Positions 8,474-16,910 of a stretch of DNA of 64,000 nucleotides are shown here, one piece after another (position 1 is the stretch's first letter; each line of letters begins with the position of its first letter). The DNA is taken from positions 310,001 to 374,000 of the forward strand of contig NZ_BMUE01000007.1 of assembly GCF_014650035.1 (NCBI RefSeq), given 5' to 3'. A program made the position numbers and the translations under genes. Below the pieces are notes generated by a model that was given only the letters and a program-made list of their open reading frames with translations, did no database searches and had not been told where the DNA came from. Source of the stretch: Streptomyces lucensis JCM 4490 (GTDB taxonomy: Bacteria; Actinomycetota; Actinomycetes; Streptomycetales; Streptomycetaceae).

Positions 8474-8791
8474 GTGAAGTGGATGGACAACGCACGCAAG
8501 AGGCGGCAGGAGGCCGGAGAGCTTCGTGAAAGGGCACTGGCAGCCGTTACAGCTAGCACACTCTGCCATGACTCACGCCCGTTCACACAGGTCAAAGTCA
8601 TCTGGGGCACCGCGCGCTCCTCGATGGACGCCGCCTACGAGGCCCTCCTGATCGAGGCGTACAACCTGGGCTACGACGCGGTACTGGGCGTTGGCTTTAC
8701 CTCCCCCGCTCATCCACCGGGCGGTGGTGGTGGGTACAGCAGCGTGAACTTCATCGCCTACGGGACTGGTGTCACATGGACGAACAAGTAG
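8474..8791 (+). CDS. YbjQ/UPF0145-like small protein
   Basis: A 105-residue protein starting at GTG 8474 (or ATG 8483). After a charged N-terminal helix it shows the YbjQ-type pattern: DAAYEALLIEAYNLGYDAVLGVGF (helix then strand, compare EEARALGADAVVGVRF in the family) and a final strand VNFIAYGTGV. A glycine- and histidine-containing loop (HPPGGGGG) sits between. YbjQ proteins form pentameric barrels of unknown function. The fit is moderate; a relict copy is possible because neighbouring DNA is degraded. Confidence 0.55.
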   Translation: MKWMDNARKRRQEAGELRERALAAVTASTLCHDSRPFTQVKVIWGTARSSMDAAYEALLIEAYNLGYDAVLGVGFTSPAHPPGGGGGYSSVNFIAYGTGVTWTNK

Positions 8792-8863
8792 TTCGGCTTG
8801 ATTGAAGCGACGTCAGGGACCTCGTCGCCGCCCAGCCGGCCAGACTCTGATCTACGGCAAGAA

Positions 8864-9240
8864 CTACTACGGCTGCGACTTGGAAAGCCGAACTCGCCCA
8901 GCAAGACATACCCGTTGCGCGCTTTGCCGGAGCAGACGGCGGTGTGCAGCTTCGTTGTGAGCGGGGTCGACCGGCTCCACCCAGAGGGTGCGGTAGCCGT
9001 TCGAGTCGCCTCCGAGCTGAAGCGAAATGCGGTGGTCGTACTCGGCATCCTTGAGGCTGCCCTTATAGCCGTAGGAGGCGGCGTTCGCCGCCTCCTCCTT
9101 GCGGGTGATCGCCGCCGGCGGCCGAATGTTCTTGGTGTAGCCGCCCTTGCGGCACATCGCCGACGCCAGGTTCGCCTGCGTCACCGCCGACGAGATCGCA
9201 CCCTGCCGGGTTCCACTGAGGAAGCCGGGTCCAGCACGGC
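8864..9240 (-). pseudogene. HNH-like nuclease-fold secreted protein, C-terminal remnant
   Basis: One frame gives GGYTKNIRPPAAITRKEE...AASYGYKGSLKDAEYDHRISLQLGGDSNGYRTLWVEP, which matches actinobacterial small nuclease-like proteins with a CxPGYTKxIRPP start and a YExDHxxxLxLGG-LWPEP core (His-Me type). The following segment continues in another frame (LHTAVCSGKARNG), so there is a frameshift near 8940. The N-terminal signal peptide is missing. Confidence 0.6.
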
Positions 9241-9322
9241 AGTCGGCCCCTGCACAAGGGCGGCAGGGGGCAGGGAGGAGCGGCGGTGCCGAGTCCGTGA
9301 CGCCGCTTCTGTCGGCGGTCAG

Positions 9323-9480
9323 GGGTTGAGTGGTGTGGGTGCGGGATCGGGATGAGCGGCCAGCCATTGCTGGAGTTCGCGGTGGCGGAAACGGTAGGCG
9401 GTGCCTGCGTAGCGCAGCAGTCCCGCTTCGCAAGCCCAGTCCAGGAACACAACCAGCCGGAACGGCAGTCGACCCCGCGA
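9323..9480 (-). pseudogene. C-terminal scrap of a NACHT/NTPase-type protein
   Basis: The last ~50 residues of one frame, RLPFRLVVFLDWACEAGLLRYAG-TAYRFRHRELQQWLA, match the end of large Streptomyces NACHT-like NTPases (LPxRLxRFLDxAxERGxLRxxG-xYQFRHxxLQxxLA). Nothing of the NTPase domain remains upstream. Confidence 0.5.
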
Positions 9481-9529
9481 GCATGCCAGGAAAGTCCAGC
9501 GGGTGGTTGCGGCACTCGAGTCTTGTGAG

Positions 9530-9664
9530 GTGGTCCTCGCCCCATCCTGGCGGGCGGACACCGAGGAGGGAGCCAGGGGCGCCCGGCGCGACGCGCTGAC
9601 CACCTGCGGCTGCGTGGTGCTGATGCTCGCGGTGGTCATCGCCCTCGCCCTGCTGTCGAACTGA
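9530..9664 (+). CDS. 44-residue single-pass membrane peptide, possible remnant
   Basis: From GTG 9530 the frame reads a short charged segment (RADTEEGARGARRDA) and then a strong C-terminal membrane helix (LMLAVVIALALL) before TGA at 9662. It has the look of the 3' end of a small membrane protein gene. No clear ribosome-binding site is present. Confidence 0.3.
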   Translation: MVLAPSWRADTEEGARGARRDALTTCGCVVLMLAVVIALALLSN

Positions 9665-9740
9665 GCCCGGACGCGGGGCGCACTCCATGGGTCTACGCCG
9701 CGACGGTGCCCATGGGCCTTCACCGGTCACACTTGCGGTC

Positions 9741-10367
9741 ATGACCAATCCCAACGGGGTGGGTGAGCCGCCCGTCCCATATCCGCTGACCGCGTCGACC
9801 CTGTCCGTCCGGCTGACCTTCGACGGACACACCCTGAGCATCACGCGCCGGCTCTGGCCACTGCCCTGGGGGCGCACCAGACGCATCCCGCTGCACGATG
9901 TGATGGCCATTGAGGCGTGGGTGCGCGAGAGGAACCCTGGTCTGGATGGGGGGAAGACGATGAGCTCCTACCGGGTACGCCGCTACCTGCAGGCTCAGCA
10001 GCACTCACGGGACATCCGGATCAGGCGGTCCAGGAGTGCCACGGCCGATGACTTCCGTCGGTTCCAGGACGCGGTGAATGAGGCGGTGGTCGATCACGCG
10101 CGCGGCATCATCGACGCCAGGGGGCCCGGGGCGCCTACCGGTCCGGCGCACTGGGACGCCGGGTTCCAGGCAACGATCGCCCACGGGCTGCGCACGCCCT
10201 ACCCACTGGCCGAGGACCCCCGCTTGAAGAACCTCACCCTGCTTCCCGGCTGGGCCGTGCAGAAATCCGGCGCTTACGTACTCCACCAGCTACGCCTCCG
10301 CGACGGCGCCCTCCTCGAGTGGCACAACTTCCTGCACGAACCACCCGCTCCCTCGGCTCCGCAGTGA
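9741..10367 (+). CDS. hypothetical protein, possible PH-like N-terminal domain
   Basis: A 208-residue soluble protein. The first ~110 residues alternate strands (STLSVRLTFDGHTLSITRRLWPLPWGRTRRIPLHDVMAIEAW), a pattern like bacterial PH-type barrels; the following part has an SRSATADDFRRFQDAVNEAV helix. The C-terminus ends in a tryptophan-rich strand (DGALLEWHNFLHEPP). ATG 9741 was chosen over 9687 because the upstream residues are basic and low-complexity. The codon pattern is typical and undisturbed. No close family name or operon partner can be given. Confidence 0.6.
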   Translation: MTNPNGVGEPPVPYPLTASTLSVRLTFDGHTLSITRRLWPLPWGRTRRIPLHDVMAIEAWVRERNPGLDGGKTMSSYRVRRYLQAQQHSRDIRIRRSRSATADDFRRFQDAVNEAVVDHARGIIDARGPGAPTGPAHWDAGFQATIAHGLRTPYPLAEDPRLKNLTLLPGWAVQKSGAYVLHQLRLRDGALLEWHNFLHEPPAPSAPQ

Positions 10368-10484
10368 CGCCTCTTCCTCCTCGCCGCCCGGCCGTTACAC
10401 AGGGGGCGAGGCCGTGGTCAGCGAGCGCAAGGACGTGCGCACCTTCATTAGGGGCTCCTCTCGGGGGATCGAACGGGCCCGCAG

Positions 10485-10690
10485 TCAGTGGCGGGCCGAA
10501 GGGGTGCGGCCGTAGCACCGCTCAAAGCGCTTCACGCGGCCCGTAGTGTCCACGACACGTGCGTTGCCGGTGTAGAACGGGTGGCTCGCCGATGAGGTCT
10601 CGACGTCGACGACCGGGTAGGTGATGCCGTCCTCCCGCTGGAGCGTCTGCCGGGTGTCGATGGTCGAGCGCGTGAGCAGGTGCCGGGGCG
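10485..10690 (-). pseudogene. ribosomal protein L31 (type B) C-terminal fragment
   Basis: The residues LTRSTIDTRQTLQREDGITYPVVDVE followed by SSASHPFYTGNARVVDTTGRVKRFERCYG are clearly the second half of type B L31 (rpmE2 class, zinc-independent form). The first ~20 residues, including the MKPGIHP start, are missing; the frame runs instead into P450-derived sequence. It cannot make a normal ribosomal protein. A full copy must exist elsewhere. Confidence 0.75.
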
Positions 10691-10699
10691 CGGGCGCGC

Positions 10700-10873
10700 C
10701 GCAGTCGCTGCCACGGCCGTGATTCTTGCCGAGGCGGTCGCGGCCTGGGCAGCGTCGTAGCCGGTGACGAGCCAGGCTTGGAAGCCACTGGGGAAGGGGC
10801 CCCGGTGGACGGGGCCGGCCTCGCGCATCCGCTCGTCCAGGGGGTGCGGGTTGCTCCTGTACGGGCAGCCCAT
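10700..10873 (-). pseudogene. cytochrome P450 N-terminal fragment
   Basis: From ATG 10873 the frame reads GCPYRSNPHPLDERMREAGP and then VHRGPFPSGFQAWLVTGYDAAQA, which is the N-terminal region of Streptomyces CYPs (meander before helix B, V-TGYD-A). After a frame change it continues RLGKNHGRGSD (compare ADPRLSKN). It then stops abruptly at the L31 fragment. No haem-binding Cys region exists here. Confidence 0.6.
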
Positions 10874-10925
10874 CAGCGGTCATTGCGGTGGGTACGGCGA
10901 TGAGCGCGGCCCGCTGGCCGGTTCT

Positions 10926-11155
10926 TCATCGTGGCCGGGCAAGAAGAATGGCGACGTCGTCCTGGGGTGATGCGGGCAGCAGGTGGGCGAGGAGGCGGTC
11001 CCGGGTTTCCCGGAGCGTCTGGCTGGGCCCGCGCAAGGCGTGGGCCAGCAGGTGCATGCCGTGGTCCACGTCGTGCTCGTGGCTTTCGATCAATCCGTCG
11101 GTGTAGAGGACGAGGGTGTTGCCGAGCGGGAGCGTAACCTGTTCGGACTCGAAGG
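10926..11155 (-). pseudogene. C-terminal fragment of a SpoIIE-type PP2C phosphatase
   Basis: The residues EQVTLPLGNTLVLYTDGLIESHEHDVDHGM and LLPASPQDDVAILLARPR are the last two motifs of SpoIIE/RsbU phosphatases (LYTDGLxE with a metal-ligand Asp; DDxAxLxxR at the end). Everything N-terminal of EQVTLP is missing; the frame upstream of ~11155 is unrelated sequence antisense to the small gene at 11199. Confidence 0.7.
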
Positions 11156-11198
11156 GTGCTTCACGAGCCGTTTGCCTACACGGGGAGAGGACACGGCA

Positions 11199-11372
11199 GT
11201 GAACCAGCAGGACCGCATCCTGCATGCCTGGGGCGATGCACCGATCTACGACAAGCTCATCGTGGAACGCGGCCATATCCCCGCCCAGGTGAACACCGAA
11301 GCCGCCCGCATCCTGAAGGATGCGGAGCGCAGCATCGACTTCGGTCCGCGGCTGCCGTACATCCCGCTCTGA
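11199..11372 (+). CDS. 57-residue hypothetical protein
   Basis: It starts at GTG 11199, with GAGAGG about 8 bases upstream, and encodes MNQQDRILHAWGDAPIYDKL and onward to RLPYIPL. The composition is balanced and the protein seems soluble: a mostly helical segment (NTEAARILKDAERS) between two loops. I do not recognise it. The good ribosome-binding site and normal codon bias make it more credible than surrounding frames, but it lies among pseudogenes. Confidence 0.5.
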   Translation: MNQQDRILHAWGDAPIYDKLIVERGHIPAQVNTEAARILKDAERSIDFGPRLPYIPL

Positions 11373-12990
11373 ACCGCGCGCCGTGTAAGAGCTCCGGGCG
11401 CGATGAGGTCAGGCGCCCGGGGGTCGCGGGACCGGAGCGCTGGTGGAAGCAGGCGCGTCCTGTAAACCGCACCTGATGCACGTCACGTTCATGGGATGCG
11501 GTCCTTCGGATGCTGCTCAGCTATCGCGGTGCGCAGCGGGCTGCCTTGTCAGCGGGGGCGCGTAGCGTTGGCCGGCACACCGAACTCGCATCAGGAAACG
11601 CCATGCCACGTTGGAGAGCAGTCCGTTTCCGTCGCCGTGCCGGCCGTGCGCACGCGTCGGCCGTGTCGGTCGTCGGTCCGGCACGGCCAGGCGTCGTGCG
11701 CCGACTACGGCTGCGCCCGCGCCGAGTGCAGCCAGGCAGCGCTGCGTGCCCGCCGCCCACCATATGCGGCCGCACGGTGGGCTGCCCGGCTGCGCGAGCA
11801 TCCCGCACCTCCGCCGACGCCATCCTCGGCATCCCGCTCCCCGCCCGCCGCAACCCCGGCGCCCCCGGCCTGACCTACACATGAGGTGTTTGCCGTCGAG
11901 GTCGGTGGCGAGCCGCTGGGGACCGCTCATCGTGCCGGGCACCGTATAGGTGGCCTGGGTCGTGCCAGTGCGAAGCTTCACTTGGCGGGCTCCCGATCGG
12001 TGGTCGGCGGCACGCGCCGCTCGTCGGGTTCTGCGGTAGCCGCACAGGCCTTCATCGCGCAATCGGCACTCGGTGACGGTCACGTAGACGTGGGCGTCGA
12101 GGTCGGGCCAGTTGCCGGCGCCCGTGCGCAGTGTGTTGCCGCGGCCGTATGACGGGCAGGGTCTGTGCTCGGTGCGGCTGCGTTTCGCGGCGCGCTGGGG
12201 TCCGCTGTCGCGGCGGGTCTGACCCATCACGACTGCTCAGCGCGGCTCCGGGTGCCGCGTCTGGTGTGCGGCTGGTCCATGGGGTGGGTTCTCCGTTCGG
12301 GGCGTGGCCAGGCAGCCCGGGAGAGCGGGTTGTGTAGTCACCGCTCCCCGGACCGGTGCCCCGACCGTGGCGTGGCGGCGAGCAAGGCACGCAACCCCAC
12401 TCGCCGGACGCGGCGTGAGGGCCAACCGTGCCGGGCGCGACGGACGGCATGACGCAGCCGGCCCCGCCTCCTCTGGTCGCAGAAGGCGGGGCCGTGGGAT
12501 GAGGGTGGCCTGTCGGCAGCCGGTGTTCCGGGCCTGGCCCTCCGCTCCCGCCGGTCGGGAGGTCGATGACAGATGCGCGCCGACCAGGTGGTCGACCGCA
12601 GTCAGCAGGTCGGTTGTCGGCATCGTTCCGTCGAGTACGAGATCGGCCCGATGCCGGGAGGGGGCGACGTGCGATCGGCGGCGCTCCGAAGTGATCACGC
12701 AGGCGTCGTCGGCGGCGGACCAGGAGACACCGGTCCCCACCGCGGACTGACCGGGCGAACGGGATGCGGCGTCCCCGGCGGGCGTCGCGTCGAGCCCCGT
12801 CGCCGCATTGCCGGCAGTCGAGGAGGATCTCGTCCCGTAACGAGGGCCGGCGCAGGTCTGAGACGGGCGCTTTGCGAAACGTTCAAAGTACAACGGTTCG
12901 ATTTCTGTACGCGCCAGGGGCTGACACCGGGGTCCTGGTGCGCGATAACGTGCGCGCTCGGCCTGATCATCGTACTGTCCGGGGACTGTT
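11373..12990. other. 1.6 kb of gene debris
   Basis: No intact gene is supported. Weak traces: a plus-strand piece near 11690-11760 with a possible Cys motif (SCADYGCARAEC); a minus-strand piece near 12150-11880 reading DLDAHVYVTVTECRLRDEG; and a minus-strand piece near 12720-12570 (HRADLVLDGTMPTTDLLTAV) resembling the end of a P-loop sugar or nucleoside kinase. All are broken by stops or frame changes. The stretch just before 12991 should contain the promoter of the conservon. Confidence 0.4.
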
Positions 12991-14556
12991 ATGCCTGATC
13001 CTTCCATGCCGCCGGACGACCAGCCGGCGTCGCCCGTGAGGCCCCGTGTGACGGCCGAGTCGCCGGCCGGGTCCTTGAGACGGCGTCTGGTGCTGTCGTC
13101 CGTGCTGCCGCCGAGCGTGGTCGCCGTGACGGGTGCGGTGGCCACCGCGCTGGTCGGCGATGGCCGCCTGGACCAGGCGTACCAGGGCGCTGTGTTCGGC
13201 GGCGTTGTGCTCATCGGGACCGTGGCGGCCGCGATCGCGGGCATGCGGGCTTCGGCGGAAGCACGAGCAGTCACCGAGCACTGGGAGGAGCTGTCCCGCG
13301 CAGCAGACCGAAACCGTGCCGAGCTGACCGAGTTGACCCGTGCCACAGCCGAGGGCAGAGCCGAACTGGAGTCGCTGTGCCGTCGGCTGCGGGCCGGGGA
13401 ACGCCCTGTGCGGGGCCGGCCGGAACTCCCGCCGCAGACCGGCCCGGACGAACTCTCCCGCCTCGGATTCGAGATCGCCGTGGCCCGGCACGAGGCGAAG
13501 GCAGCCCTGCTGGAGACCGCCGCCTCCGCGATCGGCACGGAACACCACTCCCGGCTGGAGCAGTTCGAGGTGTTCGCCAACCTGGCGCGCCGTCTGGAGT
13601 CCCTGGTGCACCGCGAGATCGGCCTGCTGGACGACCTGGAGAACGAGGTCGAGGACCCCGACCTGCTCAAGGGGCTGTTCCGGGTGGACCACCTGTCCAC
13701 CCGGATCCGCCGCTACGCCGAGAACCTGGCCGTGCTCGGCGGCGCGAACACCCACCGCCAGTGGACCCGCCCCGTCAGCCTGACCGACGTACTGCGTTCC
13801 GCCGTCGCCGAGATCGACCAGTACGCCCGGGTCAAGCTGGTCCCGCCCGTCGAGGGGTCGGTCAGCGGCCACGCCGTGGTCGACGTCGTCCATCTGCTGG
13901 CCGAGCTGCTGGAGAACGCGACGGTCTTCTCACCGCCCCAGACCACCGTGCACGTACGGGTGGAGCCCGTCGCCGCGGGGGTGGCGATCGAGGTCGAGGA
14001 CCGGGGCCTGGGCATGTCCGCGGCCGTGCGCGGTCAGATGAACACCGTCTTGAGTACACCCGACAAGGTTGCGCTGGGCGAACTGCTGCAAGACGGCCGG
14101 ATCGGCCTGTACGTGGTCTCCGTCCTGGCTCAGCGACACGACATCGCCGTGCAGTTGCAGAGCAACGTCTACGGCGGAACACAGGCCGTCATGGTGCTGC
14201 CCGAGGCACTGCTCGGTCCGCAGCCGGCAGCTTCCGCGCCGGCGCCCCACACCATCCCGGTCCCCGAGGCGGAGCCGCACGACCGGACGGAGACCGAGGC
14301 GGTGGACCTCCCGGCGACGGAGACGACCGTCGCGGATCCGAGCGTGTCAGATTCCGCATCCGGGCCCGCCCCGGCCCCGTCCGACGGCGAGGACGACCGC
14401 CCGCGGCTGCCTCAGCGCCGCCGTCAAGACCACGCCGCCGAAGTGCCGCAACCGGTCGGCGGCACCGGTGCTGCAGAGGACATCGAACACGACCCCGGCC
14501 TCATGGCCGCATTCCAGACCGGACTACGCAGGGCCGAGGAAGCGGAGACGCCCTGA
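12991..14556 (+). CDS. cvnA: conservon sensor kinase-like protein (CvnA)
   Basis: A 521-residue membrane protein. Two membrane helices lie near residues 33-55 and 64-84 with almost no extracellular loop, followed by a coiled region (about 85-135). The dimerisation-type helix carries RVDHLSTRIRRYAENL (His234), and the HATPase domain has an N-box (ELLENATVFS, about 305-314), G1 (EDRGLGMS, about 336-343) and G2 (GRIGLYVV). The C-terminal ~110 residues are acidic, proline-rich and disordered, as in other CvnA proteins. It heads a tight cvnABCD operon. Conservons act as membrane-bound complexes resembling eukaryotic G-protein signalling; in this family kinase activity is often uncertain. The output is not predictable. 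Confidence 0.9.
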   Translation: MPDPSMPPDDQPASPVRPRVTAESPAGSLRRRLVLSSVLPPSVVAVTGAVATALVGDGRLDQAYQGAVFGGVVLIGTVAAAIAGMRASAEARAVTEHWEELSRAADRNRAELTELTRATAEGRAELESLCRRLRAGERPVRGRPELPPQTGPDELSRLGFEIAVARHEAKAALLETAASAIGTEHHSRLEQFEVFANLARRLESLVHREIGLLDDLENEVEDPDLLKGLFRVDHLSTRIRRYAENLAVLGGANTHRQWTRPVSLTDVLRSAVAEIDQYARVKLVPPVEGSVSGHAVVDVVHLLAELLENATVFSPPQTTVHVRVEPVAAGVAIEVEDRGLGMSAAVRGQMNTVLSTPDKVALGELLQDGRIGLYVVSVLAQRHDIAVQLQSNVYGGTQAVMVLPEALLGPQPAASAPAPHTIPVPEAEPHDRTETEAVDLPATETTVADPSVSDSASGPAPAPSDGEDDRPRLPQRRRQDHAAEVPQPVGGTGAAEDIEHDPGLMAAFQTGLRRAEEAETP

Positions 14557-14630
14557 TGGCCGCAGCCGCCCTGAAGGCCCAGGGTCCGTACAGCGAAACG
14601 TTTCTTTCTGCCGAATAGGAGTACACGATC

Positions 14631-15023
14631 GTGGCGAGCGAAGACCTTTCCTGGCTGTTGACGGGTCTGGTGAACCGGGTGCCGCACACCCGAAGCGCGT
14701 TGTTGCTGTCCTCGGACGGGCTGGTGAAGGCAGCGGAGGGGCTCGACAAGGACGCCGCGGACCAGTTGGCCGCGCTCGCCAGTGGGCTGTACTCGTTGGC
14801 GCGCAGCGCGGGCCGGCACTTCGACGACGGCGGTGACGTGCGACAGATCGTGACGGAGCTCAGCACCTCGCTGCTGTTCGTCTCGTCCGCCGGGCACGGC
14901 GCGGTGCTGGCGGTGCTGGCCGGACGCGATGCGGACGCGGCGGTACTGGGCTACGAGATGGGCATGATGGTGAAGAGCGTGCGTCCGCACCTGGCCACAC
15001 CGCCCCGGCACCCGGTGGGGTGA
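14631..15023 (+). CDS. cvnB: roadblock/LC7-domain protein (CvnB)
   Basis: A 130-residue protein with a single roadblock/LC7 fold: DLSWLLTGLVNRVPHTRSALLLSSDGLVKA at the start, then LASGLYSLARSAG and a strand series LLFVSSAGHGAVLAVLAG. CvnB proteins of this fold bind the CvnD GTPase. It starts at GTG 14631 after an AGGAG; 74 bases separate it from cvnA and 3 bases from cvnC. Length matches the family. Confidence 0.92.
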   Translation: MASEDLSWLLTGLVNRVPHTRSALLLSSDGLVKAAEGLDKDAADQLAALASGLYSLARSAGRHFDDGGDVRQIVTELSTSLLFVSSAGHGAVLAVLAGRDADAAVLGYEMGMMVKSVRPHLATPPRHPVG

Positions 15024-15026
15024 CCG

Positions 15027-15413
15027 ATGACGCCGGTCCTCCCAGACGGACCGCAGCTCGACGAAGCGGCCGGGCGGCTGGTCCGTCCCTACACGGTGAG
15101 CGACGGCCGGACCAGGGCCACGTCCCACTTCACACTGGTGACCACGGTGCGGGCCACCGGCGCCCGGACGCAGGGCGTTTTCGGCCTGGAGCACGCGCAG
15201 GTGCTGGCGTTGTGCGAACAGCCCGTGAGCGTTGCCGAGGTCGCGGCCCGGATGCAGGTGCCCGCCGCCGTGGTCAAGGTACTGCTGTCCGATCTGGCCG
15301 AGGGAGGTGCGGTGGTCGCAGGTGATACCCGCCCGGCGCCCACGGACCACTCCGCACGACCTGATCGAGACCTCCTGGAAGCGATACGCGATGGCCTCCT
15401 CAAACGACTGTGA
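15027..15413 (+). CDS. cvnC: DUF742 protein (CvnC)
   Basis: A 128-residue DUF742 protein: LVRPYTVSDGRTRATSHFTLVTTV is the hallmark start, the middle has a winged-helix-like part (EHAQVLALCEQPVSVAEVAARMQVPAAVVKVLLSDLAEGG) and the end is DRDLLEAIRDGLLKRL. It is the third gene of the conservon; its 3' end overlaps cvnD by 23 bases, indicating translational coupling. Confidence 0.93.
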   Translation: MTPVLPDGPQLDEAAGRLVRPYTVSDGRTRATSHFTLVTTVRATGARTQGVFGLEHAQVLALCEQPVSVAEVAARMQVPAAVVKVLLSDLAEGGAVVAGDTRPAPTDHSARPDRDLLEAIRDGLLKRL

Positions 15414-16014
15414 CCCGCTGCCCGCCGACGTCCTGCCGGTGGGCGTCAAGGTGCTGATCGCCGGCGGGTTCGGCGTGGGAAAGACCACCTTCGTCAACGC
15501 GCTCAGCGAGATCGAGCCGCTGAGCACCGAGGAGATGCTGACCGCTGTCAGCGCGGCCACGGACCGACTGGACGGAGTGGAGAACAAGGCCACCACCACG
15601 GTGGCCTTGGACTTCGGCCGGATCACGCTCAGTCCGTCCCACGTCCTTTACCTGTTCGGCACGCCCGGGCAGGAGCGCTTCTGGTTCATGTGGGACGAAC
15701 TCTCCGAGGGAGCGCTCGGGGCGGTGGTTCTCGCCGACACCCGCAGGCTGGAGCACTCCTTCGCGGCGGTGGACTTCTTCGAGCGGCGCGGCATCCCCTT
15801 CGTCGTCGCCGTGAACGAGTTCGACGGGGCTCACCGCTACCGCGGGGAGGAGGTGCGGACCGCGCTCGACCTCAGGCAGGAGGTGCCGGTGGTGCTGTGC
15901 GACGCCCGCGTCCAAGTGTCGGGCATCCGCGTGCTGCTCGATCTCGTTCAGCATCTGATCACGACAAGGAGTTCCCATGGCAGCGACACAGACCAACCCA
16001 CCGTCCGGGCCTGA
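15391..16014 (+). CDS. cvnD: conservon small GTPase (CvnD)
   Basis: A 207-residue Ras-like/MglA-related GTPase. Motifs seen: G1 P-loop GGFGVGKT (25-32), a conserved Thr in the KATTTVALDFG switch I, G3 LFGTPGQERFWFMWD, and a G4-like VAVNEFDG. The start at ATG 15391 inside cvnC is chosen because MASSNDCDPLP precedes the conserved VGVKVLIAGG; upstream in-frame codons are a shadow of cvnC. It overlaps the following GAF gene by 38 bases. It is expected to associate with CvnA-CvnC at the membrane. Confidence 0.93.
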   Translation: MASSNDCDPLPADVLPVGVKVLIAGGFGVGKTTFVNALSEIEPLSTEEMLTAVSAATDRLDGVENKATTTVALDFGRITLSPSHVLYLFGTPGQERFWFMWDELSEGALGAVVLADTRRLEHSFAAVDFFERRGIPFVVAVNEFDGAHRYRGEEVRTALDLRQEVPVVLCDARVQVSGIRVLLDLVQHLITTRSSHGSDTDQPTVRA

Positions 16015-16591
16015 GTCCGGGATCGCCCTGCGCCATCTGCTCCTCCCCCCGGAGGACCCACAGGTGCGCGCCCGTTCCGAGCGGCTGCGCGAGCTGGGCA
16101 TCGATGCTCGTCCGGACGCCGAACTCGACGCCTTCGCACGGGAGCTGGCACAACGCACCGGCGGCTGCTACGCCGGGGTCAACTTCTTCCTCGACGCAGA
16201 CCGCCAGTACTTCGCGGGGTTGTACAGCGCCGCGCAGGACACCACGGCTCATGTGGGGCCGCCGTTGCTGGAGGAACCGGTGCCCGGCCGCGTCATGCCC
16301 CGCGACATCGACATGGGCATCTGCCCGCACGTGGTCAAGCGCCGCCGGGCGCTGGTGCTGGAGGACATCCGGGACTTTCCCCGGTTCGCCGGCAACCCTG
16401 TGGTCGACGCGATCGGCGTCCACTCCTACTTGGGCGCACCGCTGATAGACAGCACCGGCATGGTGCTGGGCACCATCTGCGTAGTCGACCAGGACCCACA
16501 GCCGTGGGGGCGCGAAGGGCTGGAAACCATCAAGGCCATGGCTGCCGAACTGGTCGAGCGACTGGAGGAGTCGGCGAGCCGCCGCGGCTGA
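15977..16591 (+). CDS. GAF-domain protein, fifth gene of the conservon
   Basis: A 204-residue cytoplasmic GAF protein. The domain spans about residues 45-195: FARELAQRTGGCYAGVNFFL, then MPRDIDMGICPHVVKRRRAL and VLEDIRDFPRFAGNPVVDAIGVHSYLGAPLID with the typical GxxLGTICVVDQDP end. Such standalone GAF proteins bind small ligands or haem. The ATG 15977 has a strong site (AAGGAG, 5-base spacing) inside the cvnD gene, so it is co-translated with it. Some conservons carry P450 or GAF partners at this position; it is likely a sensor or partner of this conservon. Confidence 0.88.
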   Translation: MAATQTNPPSGPESGIALRHLLLPPEDPQVRARSERLRELGIDARPDAELDAFARELAQRTGGCYAGVNFFLDADRQYFAGLYSAAQDTTAHVGPPLLEEPVPGRVMPRDIDMGICPHVVKRRRALVLEDIRDFPRFAGNPVVDAIGVHSYLGAPLIDSTGMVLGTICVVDQDPQPWGREGLETIKAMAAELVERLEESASRRG

Positions 16592-16630
16592 CCGGCACTG
16601 CCGGACGCGCAACGGATCGATCTCCATGGG

Positions 16631-16906
16631 GTGGTGTACGAACGTGTCGCCGACGCGCTGGTCGCGTCCCGGTCCCCGCTGCCGCCGCCGGCGGAGCGCA
16701 GGCGGTTGTGCCAGGCTCACGCGCTCACCCTGGACGAGGTGGCCGCAGCGCTGCAGGTGCGGCGGGCGACCGTCGGCGCCTGGGAGTCGGGCAAGACCGA
16801 GCCGAGGCCCCCGGAGCGGGAGGCGTACGCACGCTTGCTGGAGCAGCTCGCCAAGCTCTACCCCGCTCCTGAGAGCACCCGTGCCGGGCAGGAGGACACC
16901 GCGGTG
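16631..16906 (+). pseudogene. N-terminal helix-turn-helix of a Tap-like protein, truncated
   Basis: Starting with GTG 16631 the frame encodes VYERVADALVASRSPLPPPAERRRL and then LTLDEVAAALQVRRATVGAWESGKTEPRPPEREAYARLLEQLAKLYPAP, the N-terminal HTH block seen in Streptomyces Tap (telomere-associated) and related proteins. The downstream catalytic/large domain is missing: after ~16906 the DNA switches to an FG-GAP protein in another frame. It begins 39 bases after the GAF gene, so it may once have been part of that operon. Confidence 0.55.
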
Positions 16907-16910
16907 CCGC

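Noticed and set aside
12237..13893. Long minus-strand frames opposite the conservon kinase gene
   Set aside because: They are antisense shadows of cvnA: composition is Ser/Arg-rich and the plus strand encodes a clear HATPase protein with correct motifs.
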